Origin: Elysia chlorotica
Taxonomy: Eukaryota > Mollusca > Gastropoda > Plakobranchidae
Reading direction: 5' to 3'
Assembly: GCA_003991915.1 (NCBI GenBank)
Contig: RQTK01000320.1
Location: 335,415-399,414, forward strand
DNA length: 64,000 nt
Shown here: positions 49,608 to 61,877 of the stretch, one piece after another
Numbering within the stretch: position 1 is the first letter of the stretch
Layout of the letters: each line of letters starts with the position of its first letter
Position numbers and translations under genes: made by a program
Notes under the pieces: generated by a model
Seen by the model: the letters and a program-made list of their open reading frames with translations, nothing else
Told to the model about the DNA's origin: nothing
Database searches by the model: none

Positions 49608-52600
49608 TCAAGACATGTAAGTGCGGACAGTTCCTCTTATCTTGGCTCTACAAATTGGACAGGCATTAAGGGCAGGAGCACAAGTGGCACAGCAAACAAG
49701 GTGTCCACAGGGCAGGAATGCCACACACACTTCCTCGTCCATACAAATCTTACATTGGCGTTGCTCCTTCAGCTGCCTATTCTCCTCCATCAAACGCATA
49801 GAATCTGTAGGAGAACATAATAGGATTAAATAAAAAGGTGACCAAAAATTTGGGCTGTTAAAAACATAGACATATTTTTAGTCTAAAAAGTGTTTATTTT
49901 TAATGAATATCTCTCAGGGATGCCACATGACCATGTCAAATTTTCCGGAACTGAACATTTTCAAGATTTTCGTGCGTCTAGAAAGGCTCTGAGAAAGTTC
50001 CTGAGTCAATAAATGGTAACGTTTGTTAAAGGAATTACATGTAATACATTAACTATTACTCGCTGACAGACATTGCCAGTTTCTTCTTCTTAACTGGGTT
50101 ACATTTCTTATTTGATATTTTTTTTAGAAATTCTAGGGATGTAGATTTAATTAAATTCAAATATTATTAGCGTTGGCTTAGACTGAGGAGCAGGAGGTTC
50201 AAGATTCACATACAATTCGATCAGCACAACAACTTTAATTCAGAACACTAAGAGCCATGTTGAGCAATGTTGAATTAATACTTTCTTCTTTCATATTTTT
50301 TTTAAGAAGAAACCTGAAGCATTGTTCTTGAATTTTTCGAAATCTTGGATTCAAATATTGAATGCAGTCAAGTATAATAATGTGAGGTAACCAGGGTGTA
50401 TCAGACAAAGATCTCTATCATACTTTTGAGCTAGAGCCCTCTAAACATACAAATACACTCTATATTGCCAAAGTCATTATTCATATAAGTTAATTATTTC
50501 TAGGTCTATAACATTTTTTAACATGTTAAAGTGCATTTGGTGCTTTAAAAAACACTATAATAAACAACAGTGTATTTTATAACTTGTGCCTGATTACCCC
50601 AGTTACCTTACATATGTATTTGGCTAATACAATGCATTAAAATAACATGTTCATTTATTAAATCTAAAAACCTAGTCCATGTTACCTAGAGCCAAGTACA
50701 TGAAATTTCTCACCTGTAGAGCTGCTCTCCGCGCTGCTTCCTCTGCTGATACCTCTTCCCTCTGGTGCAAGCATTTGGTCCTGCAGCTCTCCTGCCTCAT
50801 CACCTTCTCCCTCACCAGCTGCTTCAAAGTCCAAGCTAAACACGGCCTCAAGCAGCACCTCAGCACTTGTAAAATCTTCACCTATTGGATAAAGTCATTC
50901 CTTCAGTGTCCAACATTTTTCCTAAGCCATTTATTTCTTCTTACACTGCGACGAACTACCCAACTTTTAGTTCACCTATCGGGCTGCACAGGCAACACCC
51001 ATTAACGACGCCCGCCGGGTCATGTATCGGCCCTGCTGGCCCAAAAATTTACCTGTGCTCGCACTATGCCAGAACTGATTTGAGCAAAATTCAGCCCATT
51101 ATAAACTGCAATGTCCTACTTAAAGTCTAAATAATTTTTAAATCAAAATGTGTGGATCTAATAGACGAAGTTTCAAATTTTAATATCATGTAAATTTTGT
51201 TTTGGTAACAGTGTATACACGGGAGAAATACACTATAGAAAAAGGGTTATTTCAGGATAAAATGTCTAAAATTACAAGATTCTTATATCTGCCCAAGTTC
51301 ATGATCAAATGTAATAGTTCTTCGATAGAAAGATAGAGTATTATTTCAAGAACCAGTGGACATCAAAATTAGTCCTAGTCTTCCAGGGGTTACTTGCCAG
51401 CAATACATAATCCATTACACCATCTGTTGAGCTGACAGATATTGAGGGGCCCTGGGGTTACTGGGCGGGAGGTATCTTGATAATTGGTGTGTTAATTGAT
51501 ACAGGATCTTTGTCATGAAAAGCTGGAAAAGATGCCATCTGCGCGTTGATACAAGAATTCTTGAATTAGTGCTTTTCTTTTATTCTTTCTTCGTCCACCT
51601 TCCCAGGCCTCTTTCGATAATTAATTTTTAGCATTTAATAGTCAAATCCCTCCTTTCTTTCCTCTACTGTTTCAGTTGACTTCATTCTTCATACTAAGAC
51701 ACATCATAATTATTTTCATACTTTTCTTACGTCTTTCTATTTTTGCAGTAGTGAAGGCGACAATTAATCCCTTCGCTCTCCGTGAAAAGCCATTCCAAAA
51801 TTAAACCTTTTCATGAAATCTACGCAATGGCTCTCAGGAATGTGATGGTTTAGTGTGATACTATTTGGAAAAGCTTGTCTGTATATTTTCATGCACTGTT
51901 TTGCGACCAGCTCTTCCTCATCTATGTTATCTTGTGTCACAGGAGGCGTATGGGACAGGGCTAAATGCACTTTCCTTAAGTCTTCATTGAATTTGTGCTG
52001 TATTTGGAATCTATCTTATAGGCTTGGTCTATTGTTTGATCTTGCTGTGTGTTTTTGGCAACTGTGTAGATGATTTCTTTTGTTAATTTTTTATATCAAC
52101 AAGATGACGATTGTCGTGGTAGCCGATAAATTTGCCACTATGATAGTCTTGTTTGACTATGTTAGATCTGTCTAATACTGACTGTAGAGCTTTTGTAGCT
52201 GGCCCTCTGGTTTTATTTCTGTGCTCCTTTATAATTATTTAGAAACTTTGTTTTTTTTTTACATCCTAGAGATTCTTTTCAAATTACTGTTTTCTTTTCT
52301 CTGAGTCCCTTAATCACTGAGAAGGATAAGTTTTTATATACTATTTCTCTTCAATAAGAAGCATAACTTCTTCCCACCATTGTCGTTATTAATTTTTTTT
52401 GTTTGACAACATAATTACATAATTCCTTCACCACAGGTGATCTTTAAGAAAATGGATAATAGAGGTACTTATTTTTTTTAAATACTGTGAGGATGTCATC
52501 AGTCTCCGTGATATTGAAGCTACCGATAATTTCCAAGTGATAAAACTTCTTTTTATGGAGATCAATACAAATGTTTCCACACATTGCCTAGGAATTCCAA

Positions 52601-53835
52601 AGTATTTAGAAGTGAAAACTGAAAAAATTGGTGGCATCATTAATCAGCTGTAGGCAAGAAAAAAGAAGTATCACAAATCACGAGGGTCTTTTTAAACCTT
52701 TCTAACTGCCTTGGTTTTTAATGCATTTTGCATAAAAAATAACTGAATGAAGAAGGAGATTTGATTAACACATAGAGATAATTTTATTCAATGTGCGCTG
52801 TTTAGAACATGTCTAAACTACAGTTTGAAATAAAGTCATTTTTGCGATTTCAACTGCTCTCAGTTATCTGCCCGCTTGGTCAGTGAGCACGGCCATTAAT
52901 TGCCATCTAATAGCCTTATCAGCCCTTATCAGAGTCTCATGGGGATGCACGTGGCTGCCCGAGGCAGATCAAAGAAAAACCTAAAGATCCAGAGATCAGG
53001 TTATATTGATAATATAAATGATGATTATAAATGATAATTTCATTTGCATTATAGTTAAATCGGTTGTTTCTTTTTCTTTTTTATCCTGTCTACCTAAAAA
53101 AAGTTCAGATAACTGCACAAATCTTTTCTATAATATTTCAATATTCATAGATGTATGCATTACTTGAAAAAAAAATACCCACCTTTTTCTGATAGGCGTT
53201 TCTTTATTGCCTGTTTAACAAGCCTTCGTGGTACATCCATCTTAAGCACTGCTCGAACAATAGCACTGTCCATCCGAGCTGTGACCTCTCTCGGATCAAC
53301 AGGCCTTTGGGCTTGAATGGAGTAAATCATATGGATAGTAAATTCATTAAGTTAGCATAACAAAATGTAATTCTTAAAATTTGCATTGCATCGATACAGT
53401 TTCAGTGTATTTCTAACTCTTCAGACATAAATTCTGATCTTTTAGTTTCAATAAAACTAAGTTATAAAAATCACCTTATCACTATCTAAAATTATAGGAC
53501 TAGACTATTATAACATAAACCAGACTATAGAAAAAATTATTGCTACAGTTCTTTTGCAAGATAATTTAGAGCTATCATGTAACTGAAAACAATTTAGAAC
53601 AGATCTTGTAAAAATTTGTAGGGAATAAAAGTATTACTAAAAGATGGTTTTTTGAATGCTTATTTATTGCATGATATTTACTAATCAACATTATGCTTTA
53701 CCATGTAACTCTATGTATCACATGACATTCAAAGTTGTTTCTTTTTTACCTTTCATGTATGGTTATTTATTGCACCACATTCACAGATAAATTTCATTTA
53801 TATTTGAAAATAGGATCTAAAGCGCTCTATAAATG

Positions 53836-53883
<48 letters not shown>

Positions 53884-56800
53884 CATCATAATTATTTCAC
53901 TGAAAAGTGCAGACTGCAGAATTGTGGTTCCTTAGAAGATTTGCCAAGTATTACGTTGACAGCAAGAAACTGTCTTAAAGATCATTCATAAATCAATTCA
54001 TATACACTAAGGAATTTTATTTGTGGGTATGTGATGAAAAGAGAAAGGCTAAAAAATCTTTTTATGACTACTGGAATGATTGAAGGGAAGTGCGGTAATG
54101 ATAAACAACAAGAACAGATAATGGATGGATTAACAAACCTACTTTAAAAATGAAAATTAATGGAGGCATTGAAAGCGGCAATGCATCAGGTTTTCAAAGT
54201 GTAAAATCTAAATCCTTAAACTATCTTAAAGCTAACAAGATCTCTTAATAACAAGCTATCAAGTTGGTTTAACGTCCAAAATCAGGACTATATAGGCTAC
54301 ATTGTGGACGGGCACCAAGACTGATGTCTGGCAATTTTATGTGCTGCTACACACGAGACAGGGCGGGGATGCCATGACTCTTGTCTCAGCCGGTCACATA
54401 CTGACACCGACCCAACCAGCAATCGCCAGGGCTCGAACCTGTACCTATTGCGTCGGAAGCTGATGTTCTACCCCAAAAAAATGTATTATGTCAATAACAA
54501 AAATAGTCACCACCTTCGACATGCAAACATGCAGCGCCCGCAACATTTCCAGTGAGGAAAGCTCCAGTGATGAAACAGTCTAGCATTTCTGTTGTTGTGT
54601 CTTCCGTAACACCAAGCTCATCTTCATCTAAAGTTAAATCATTGGATCCGACAGACTCAATGTTAAAATATGATTGATATAGTTCTAGAAAGTTTGTCAC
54701 AGACAGTTCTTTGAAGTTTTTTTTATAACTTTCTGTTCTAGAAGAGAGCTGTAAGACCTTATTGCTCCGAGCAGAGCGTACAAACTCATCATAAAGGGCT
54801 TGATCATGCAAGCCTTGGAGTGGATGGTTTCCATACTTTTTAATTCAATATTAATTATTTTTCCTGCCTTTTTGATTCTCATTACTTATTTTAATTTCAT
54901 TCCCTTTTTTGACTGCTGAACCCCAGCAGCTGATACCATATGAAATCATACTTTCTATCATAGAGACATAGAAGCGGAAAAGTATAGTTTGATTCTGTTT
55001 AAAGGACCTCAACTTTCGCAAAAGATCGAACTCTTTATACAGTGCCATCACACAATTTGTTATCGATTAAAAATCCATGATATTTGTATTGTTGTACAAT
55101 TTGCAATTGTTTTCCGTTAATTGTCACGGGGGCAAGGCTCTTTTTTTATTCTTAAGTCTATTATTGTATCTTTACTTTTTGAAAGATTCAGTTTAAGTCT
55201 ATTATTGTATCTTTACTTTTTGAAAGATTCAGTTGCAGGTAATTACTTTCACACCACTTGACGAACTTAACATACTGACACCGACCCAACCAGCAATCGC
55301 CAGGGCTCGAACCTGTACCTATTGCGTCGGAAGCTGATGTTCTACCCCAAAAAAATGTATTATGTCAATAACAAAAATAGTCACCACCTTCGACATGCAA
55401 ACATGCAGCGCCCGCAACATTTCCAGTGAGGAAAGCTCCAGTGATGAAACAGTCTAGCATTTCTGTTGTTGTGTCTTCCGTAACACCAAGCTCATCTTCA
55501 TCTAAAGTTAAATCATTGGATCCGACAGACTCACGGTTGGATGCATTCTTACATCTGCTATGTTTGCAAGTGCAGACTCTGACACTACTTTGTCCCTCTC
55601 GAGTGGCCATTTCACTTTGATTGTCAATAACTTCCGACTAGATTGACTTAATCAAAATTTCCTTTAAGCGATGTAAAAAAAACACAACAAATCTTTTCAC
55701 TTTTAGCACCCTACATATGTGTGATGGTCCAAAAATTTTGATTTTTAAGCTGTCAAAGCTGTGCTGTGTAGAGTAAAAAAAAATTAAGAAAAAAAACTAG
55801 CACCACAAAATTATTTGCCTATGGAGCACATGACAAGAAATGAGTTAAATCCCTTTCACTTTCTTTTTGTACAGACAAACTTAAATCTGTACCTAAATAC
55901 TTATTACTGAAATATATCTCTTGAGTATATCAGAGTCTGTGTTTTGACTGCTAGTGCTAGGCACATGTTTGCAAACAGGTTCATGGGATGAATTCTTACT
56001 CACTATATAACACTTAAGATTCTGCCCTGCTTTGAATTTAATTGAAATAACAACACAACAACTACAGGTAAACAGTATTTTCAGTAAGAGCTCAGCTCAG
56101 AGTTTTAAAATAAAAATAAAACAAAATTACTATTCACATCACACACCAAATAATGAATAAAAAAAGAGATATCCATAAGCACAGATCAGATTGAACACAC
56201 CTTTAGCATAATAAGGGTAAACATGATACTCAAAGAACATTCTTTGTTCAGCCTACACAAGAACAATTTAAACTGTTTCAATCATACTTTCCATTTTAAT
56301 CATATAATTATCTGAGTTTGACTCCAAATGCAAATCTCTGACTTTGTTTCTTCTTTACCTTCACTAAATTATATTGCATGGAACAAACTAACCTTGTACA
56401 CAACCTCTGATTCCAAGTACCAAAGTTGAGGGCAAACTCACTGATTTTCTTACTTTGAGTCTCTTACTTGGCTGGGATATACATGGGGGATTGGCTTAGG
56501 AACATCCATACCTTAAACGACACAGGCAGCAGATTGGTATACCTGAACCTTTCATGACTTAACTGAACCCCATATTCAACAAACAATATTAAAAAAGAAC
56601 AAGCTTGTTTGTTCAGTTCAAGGTGCACTGTATTTAGATTAGATCACCTAAGCTTGACAACAGGACTGAGTACAGCCTTTTATCCAATCAAAACAGAAAA
56701 AAAACATGTCCACATCTTTGATATCAAAGAAAAAATTGTGCAGAAATAAGGCTATGCACGAAAGAGGGAGATGGGTGGGGAGGGAGAGTTGGGCTGTACA

Positions 56801-59800
56801 CACCAATAAAATCTAGCTGTGCCTCTTGCATCTATGGGTGGGTCTCATTATAATGAAATTAACAAAGTCCCAGGTGTCCCTCTCTGGGATTCCATCAACT
56901 CAGAGGATTTCCTTTAAGACTTACGAGACATTACAAAAGGGAAAAGCTTTTGTGCATGTGTATTTCTTTCTCTCAAAAGGTTCAAAAATAAAAATAAATG
57001 TTAATAATTTACCTGCTGCTTGAGCCACATTCTTTGGTTCTGTTTCATCTACAGATGCAGATTGATACTCCTAAAATAAAAAGAAGAGCCAAGTTGTGGA
57101 CAAAGCTTCTGAGTTTAGCATTTCTTTTCAGTTACCCAGGCTAAGTAAAATGTACTTAATTTTACTCTTGTAAATGTTCGTTATTTCATTATTCGGGAAT
57201 TTATCATGACCTAAAAGGAGAAAGAAAGGAAAATCCACCTACAAAGCAGGGCTTTACAGATTATCTTCTAAAAGGAGGGAGGGAGTGGGATAATGTAGCT
57301 TTATACACATACAACAAAATTTGCAATATTAAGAAAGGCAATTAAGACTCTTAGAGTATGAAAAGATTGTAGAAATGAACAAATTCCTTCACGTTCTTTC
57401 GCAATGAATCTAGAAGTACATGTATTTACTTTTACCATGAGCTGAAATGCTTACCCCTTATATAACCTTTTACAGATGTTACAAAAGACTTACTCGGCAA
57501 ATGTACAATAATTGACAGATGTCAGCCCATTTTTGAAAAGAGCAGGTCTTGACAAAAATAGTCTTAACAATTTTAGACTTGTATCCAATCCATAATTTTT
57601 ATCAAAACTTCTGGAAAGACTTGTCCTCGATCAGCAATTCAGATATCTCAAGAAAATTTTGAAATTGTTTCTCAGTTGGCGTACAAAGCTTTCCACAGCA
57701 CTGAAATAGCTCTCTTAAAAGATACATCTGAAATATTCGATTTTTACATGATACAAGGTTTGTTTTTTAACATGTCCTGACCTGTCTGCAGCTTTCGATA
57801 CAATCGATCATGTGATCCTTATTAGACGACTGGATGCTTATAAATGTTGTTTTTATGCTTTGCGTCCTGCTTTGGGGGGACGGTAACAAATTTCGATGTC
57901 TTAGAGGCCATTTTTTTGCCTTTAGAAGCTGAACAGAGACTGAGAATGCAGTAATAATTAAAGATTAGAAAAGAAAATATATCATACAATGACAGACTTT
58001 TCTGCATTCCCATCGTCTTGGGCCTTCCTTTTGAGGATCACAGGTTCAGGAGTTCTCTGCTCCTATATGCAATCTCTTTCCTACAAAGTATGCAGTAGAC
58101 CATCCCAGGTGATCTTAGCTTTTGAATAACATCTCTAAGTGACCATTCTCGTGTAGTTTGTCTAGCCTGTGCCATTTATACAGGGGTTTTTAACGTCAAT
58201 TGCAGTCTTCATCTTGGGACATGATATCACTGCCGGCAGCCATTTTGAAAGTTGATAGCAAGTGATGACCAGAAGAAAGCCTAGGCTAGGCCTACACAAA
58301 CCGCGGGAGGTCACTCTCACAAGTCAGTTCGTAAAAAAAGGATCAAAAGTGACAAAAAATCTTGGTGTTCTTATTGATCAGAACATGTCAATGTCTTCAT
58401 ATGTTACGTACCTTTATAAGGTGTTGTTCTTTCAATATTGGGAAAATCGCCAGTATACGGAGTTGCTTAAGTGAGAATGTAACCAAGACCCTTGTAATAT
58501 CTTTGATATTACCTAAACTTGATTACTATAACGTTTACTGACATCTCTCCCCAAGAACACTATTAATCGTTTACCAATGGTTCAAAATAGTGCAACAAGG
58601 CTTATTATAAGGGAACAAAATAACATGAGCGCATTTTTTAGCCTTATTTTACACCTTCTACATTGGCTTCTGGTTAACAAACGCATACTTTACAATCAGA
58701 TGGCACACATGTATCTTTCTGACTGTCTAAAGATGTATGGCAGCTTAGATCTTCAGCCGATAAAGCCATTTTTGCTGTAGCAAATAAGAATTATAAATCA
58801 ACAATTCAGTGATGTTTTTGCTATCTTTGTAATTGGTTTTAAAGTATGGAACAACCTTCAAAAAAACATAAGGGCGGCACCTTCCATCAAAACTTTTAAA
58901 TGCATGCTAAAATTCTACCGTTTTGTTGATTGGAACTAAACCTGTGAATGTTGTAAATAGCTCTAATGATTCCTTGTGACTTTTGAATAGAATAATATAC
59001 AGTGTGAATATTTTATGGTTATGTTTCTTTTGCAATTGTGATTTCGGAAATTGTTTGCGCAGTCAGGATGAATGTTCATGGAAGTGCGCTATAGATATAA
59101 TTGCAATTTATTATTTCTTATTACTAATATTATGACAAGTATGCAAATTTGCTCAATGTTCATTTTAGTTAAAACAAAACAAAATAGAATAAGAAAAAGA
59201 ATGAAAATAAAAATTTTGTTGAAAATTAAAAATTCATACTGTGCAACTATTTAGGACTTCGGTGATAAAAGCTGCCCCTTTGAGTGTCTTGACAAAGCCA
59301 CACTTGGGGAACCAGCGGGCATGCTCCCTCCACGGATCGTCATTAGGTTCCCAGTTACGAAGTCCCCCATCACAATGAAAACATTTAACACTATCTCCAT
59401 GACCTGTTCAAAAGATAGAAAGAAAAAAAATTAACAAAGAAAGTCACAACTTCCTTGATATTAAGAGATAACTTTTTGCATGACTTGCCTTTCCTCACAA
59501 AGGCTCTTTTCTGAATATTGTCAAAATTGTGGTACATCACCTCCTGTTAAGTCTCTAGAGACAATTTATCTCTTGTCATGTTGGCCTAGATCATTAACCC
59601 AATTTTGAATCATGAACTAAGGGTTGTTTTTTTTTTTTGCTTAGCGTCTTAACACAGCACTATATCTATAGGCTATAATGAGAATGGGTCCCAAATGAAC
59701 AACATCTGGCAATTTTATGTGCTGCCATACTGAGACAGTGAGGCATTGAATGCTGTCTCAGGCGGTCACATGATATTGACACCAATCAACCAGTAGGGGA

Positions 59801-61426
59801 CAAAATCATATATCAATCATCTGATAGTGATAGTGGTATCAAATTTTATATTTCTTTACTCCAGGGATTTTTTTTATAATTGAATCAGCCAGACATATCA
59901 TTAATATGATACCAAATAATATCTATAGCTCTTCTAGATGCAGTACATTTGTAAAGTAGCTGCTGTATGATCTGCTTCTATAGACTTTATTGGTTTCTAA
60001 TTTAAAACTGCTCGAGAGAAAAAATTACTGATTCATATTTAGATCATAATGTTTTTGTGTCTTAAATCATTTAGGTTTTCTGAAATAAATTTTTTAAATT
60101 TTTGATTCATATTGATATATTTTTTCATTTCTTCATGTAAAATCAGAAAGCTAATTATTATGGTTCCATATGAAACAACTCACCAGCGTAGAAGAAGCCT
60201 GCCTGAGCCAGTTCTGTTGGAGTAGGATTTCGAGTCATATCCCACTTGTTGAAACTGGCGCGTCTTGCTGTCTCTGTTTTAAAATTAGGATGACGAGGCC
60301 CAGTCCTAGTCGCAGAAGGTCGAGAGAAATATTCTTTGATAAATGCACAGTCAGGAAAGTGTTTTCGATGCTCCTCTATTGGTAAGTCATTGTCGTTCCA
60401 ATTTTTCAGGATCCCTTGACACATGACACATTGCACTCGATCAGGAGGACCAATGTATATAAACCCAGCCTGAGCGAATTCTGTTGCAGAGACTCCTCGA
60501 ACTCCACTCCAGGATTGGAACGTTTGAAGCCTAGCCTCCTCTGACTGTCTAAATAGCCTGTGGTCTGCAGTGCTTGAAGGAAGTGAGGTCTGCCTGTTAG
60601 CCACAGTATCTGAGCTACGAGAAGATCTTCCTTGTGGCTGAGCATAAGAGTGAGCACGATGAAATCCGGGACGCCCTTGCTGGGGTGATCTTGAGGCATT
60701 TTCAGAGCTGACTTCAGAGGTGCTACTGCGTCGTGGAGAGGAGGCTGGGTTATGGACAGGGCTTGCATTGGTTGCATTTCTTCTAGACGAAGATGCAGAT
60801 GCTGAGTTTCCAGATCTGCTGGATCTACGTGATCCATTCTGACTGGGTGAACGGCTGTTTGACATTGAGGTAGCTCCAGTGCTATGGCTCGATGAAGGTG
60901 AGGATGATGAGGAAGACCTTCCATGAGATTTGCGTGAGGTGCCACTCTGTGGCTGTGGGGACTGACTTGATCTGCTGAGCATGGTAGCCCCATAAATCAT
61001 TGCAAGAGTGTCTGCCAAAAATGAAGAGCTACCTGCATTTGGATGGGGGAGAGTCGGTGATCTATTTGCTGCTGCACTTGCTGCCCGCAGTCCTAACTCA
61101 GTTAGCATGGCTTTGATCTTAATGTACTCTTTCTCAGGGGGAACGTACACGGGCTGGTTGGCTGATTCGACTCCCATCACCAGCTGACAGTGTGGACTGC
61201 GAGTAGCATGAACAACAAGAGGATCATTATGCTTTTCCCAGTTATCTACACGCAATCCACATGAGAAGCAGATCACTTCATCACCTGAGCCAGTATAGGA
61301 GAAGCCAGCCCTAGCAAGAGTCAGGGCACTTGGTTTTACACTTTTACTGACATCTGTCACAGTCATCACATCAGGCCAGCCATGGAATGTACCAAGTCTT
61401 TCTAGCTCACTGTTAAATTCTGCCAT
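49608..61426 (-). CDS. BIRC-like: Inhibitor of apoptosis protein, BIR x3 - UBA - RING
   Basis: Coding exons on the minus strand: 61426-60184 (start ATG; acceptor at 61440), 59403-59240, 57070-57013, 53311-53183, 50881-50714 and 49804-49608. Phases agree throughout, giving about 652 residues. BIR1 is at about 4-84 (zinc ligands C53, C56, H73, C80), BIR2 at 296-367 (C333, C336, H353, C360) and BIR3 at 387-455 (C422, C425, H442, C449). BIR3 has [19 protein letters not shown], the acidic/Trp pocket used to bind IAP-binding motifs, as in XIAP BIR3. The UBA is at about 498-548. The C-terminal RING starts [18 protein letters not shown] and keeps all eight ligands (C605, C608, C620, H622, C626, C629, C636, C639) and the RTYMS end needed for RING dimerisation, so an active ubiquitin ligase is likely. 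A Ser/Arg-rich linker of about 170 residues separates BIR1 and BIR2. There is no CARD. The donor of exon 2 could instead be 59258 (six residues fewer). Non-coding 5' exon(s) lie upstream, unseen. Confidence 0.92.
51764..51990 (-). mobile_element. Fragment of a transposon-encoded protein
   Basis: Minus-strand frame with [18 protein letters not shown], then [20 protein letters not shown] and [13 protein letters not shown]. The H-I-x-E-x-H-x-x-x-F-x-x-x-x-x-x-G-x-G-x-x-G-E pattern recurs in long transposon proteins of marine invertebrates. Only the small fragment is preserved, in the last intron but one of the IAP gene. Family assignment is tentative. Confidence 0.4.
51991..53180. other. IAP intron, no feature resolved
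   Basis: AT-rich. Small minus-strand ORFs at 52428-52640 could belong to the same decayed element as 51764, but I cannot support that. Confidence 0.4.
53810..53884 (+). mobile_element. L2-like LINE 3' tail with (ATT)n
   Basis: TAAAGCGCTCTATAAATGAT followed by (ATT)n at 53838-53882 is the characteristic 3' end of L2-like LINEs (GCGCTnTATAAAT, then short tandem repeats). No coding part is left. Confidence 0.55.
54258..54480 (-). mobile_element. tRNA-derived SINE in an IAP intron
   Basis: Minus-strand copy with GGTTCGAGCCC B box, GGTTGGGTCGGTGTCAG, CAGCACATAAAATTGCCAGA and GGACGTTAAACCAACTTG end. The right-hand part from 54397 is contained in a 263-bp direct repeat. Confidence 0.8.
54397..54659 (+). 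repeat. 263-bp direct repeat, copy 1
   Basis: Identical by eye to 55271-55533. It contains the tRNA-like part of a SINE and the end of an unknown ORF (minus strand …[19 protein letters not shown]). It borders the LINE fragment on its left. Confidence 0.92.
54660..55270 (-). mobile_element. LINE fragment exactly between two 263-bp direct repeats
   Basis: Minus-strand frames show [48 protein letters not shown] and [20 protein letters not shown], then [11 protein letters not shown]: the C-terminal part of the same reverse transcriptase family as 19705-20590. It has frameshifts. A 41-base unit is tandemly doubled at 55152-55233. No 3' UTR or tail is present. Confidence 0.75.
55271..55533 (+). 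repeat. 263-bp direct repeat, copy 2
   Basis: Second copy of 54397-54659. Removing one copy plus the LINE restores a continuous SINE-to-ORF arrangement, which indicates that the repeat was produced when the LINE fragment arrived. Confidence 0.92.
55365..55610 (-). CDS. Unknown 81-codon ORF with a Cys-rich start
   Basis: Minus-strand ATG-to-stop frame. It begins [20 protein letters not shown] (half of a CXC-like Cys motif), followed by an acidic segment [18 protein letters not shown] and a hydrophobic end [18 protein letters not shown]. The codon use looks coding. The second half is repeated at 54490-54659. It may be the last exon of a transposon or a separate small gene in the IAP intron. 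I do not recognise the family. Confidence 0.3.
   Translation of the reverse strand: MATREGQSSVRVCTCKHSRCKNASNRESVGSNDLTLDEDELGVTEDTTTEMLDCFITGAFLTGNVAGAACLHVEGGDYFCY
55620..57010. other. IAP intron, no feature resolved
   Basis: AT-rich with several A runs. The small ORFs show no recognisable similarity. Confidence 0.5.
57489..59118 (+). mobile_element. L2/CR1-type LINE, internally rearranged
   Basis: The first block, 57489-57840, reads [20 protein letters not shown] and then [20 protein letters not shown], the catalytic YxDL-like first Asp region of CR1/L2 reverse transcriptase. The second block, 58320-58780, reads [34 protein letters not shown] and [16 protein letters not shown], the late RT and connector. 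The middle, with the YADD box, is replaced by unrelated sequence (57840-58250). The end, GCGCTATAGATATAATTGCA, is the L2-type 3' end. It is antisense to the IAP gene, in intron 2. Confidence 0.8.
59645..59805 (-). mobile_element. Head-less SINE fragment
   Basis: Contains TGCTGTCTCAGGCGGTCACA-type core and TCTGGCAATTTTATGTGCTG on the plus strand, matching the middle and 3' part of the family on the minus strand. The tRNA head is lost. It lies in the first coding intron of the IAP gene. Confidence 0.65.
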
Positions 61427-61439
61427 CTCTCCCAGTTGC

Positions 61440-61877
61440 CTGCATAAAGATAAAATAATCAATCTATAGTGAAGCAAGTAAATGAATACTTAACTAATGA
61501 GTGATCAAAATGTAAAAAGATATTTTAAAGTCCAGGATTGGTGATTTTTCGACATTTATACTAGGCTGTGTCGATCATAAAATGTTACGACCCACAGGCT
61601 GACGGGCCGATCACCCTTGGACCCCTTTGACTCAGGCCGAGTGAATAGACCTACACAATTGGAATCTTGGCGCGGGGTGTGCACACGCTGCACAAGGCTT
61701 GAAATAACGGGCCACAGGCTGCCCGGGCCTTGGTGTGCGCGTTTCTGTTGGTTAGGCAATGCATCCGTTGTTGATACAAAAATGTTCCTCTCCTATGTTA
61801 CTGCACAAAGCAAGATTACATAGCATGAAGTAAATAGGTAAAGTGCATTGAGAGTGTTATAGATTAATAATTATTAA
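61440..61877. other. Upstream flank / 5' intron of the IAP gene
   Basis: A GC-richer patch at 61590-61750 may be a 5' UTR exon or CpG-containing promoter region on the minus strand, but no splice donor or TATA supports a precise call. Confidence 0.35.

Noticed and set aside
60170-60993. Other-frame ORFs within the IAP exon, including a 195-codon frame
   Set aside because: They are shadows of the BIR-coding frame.
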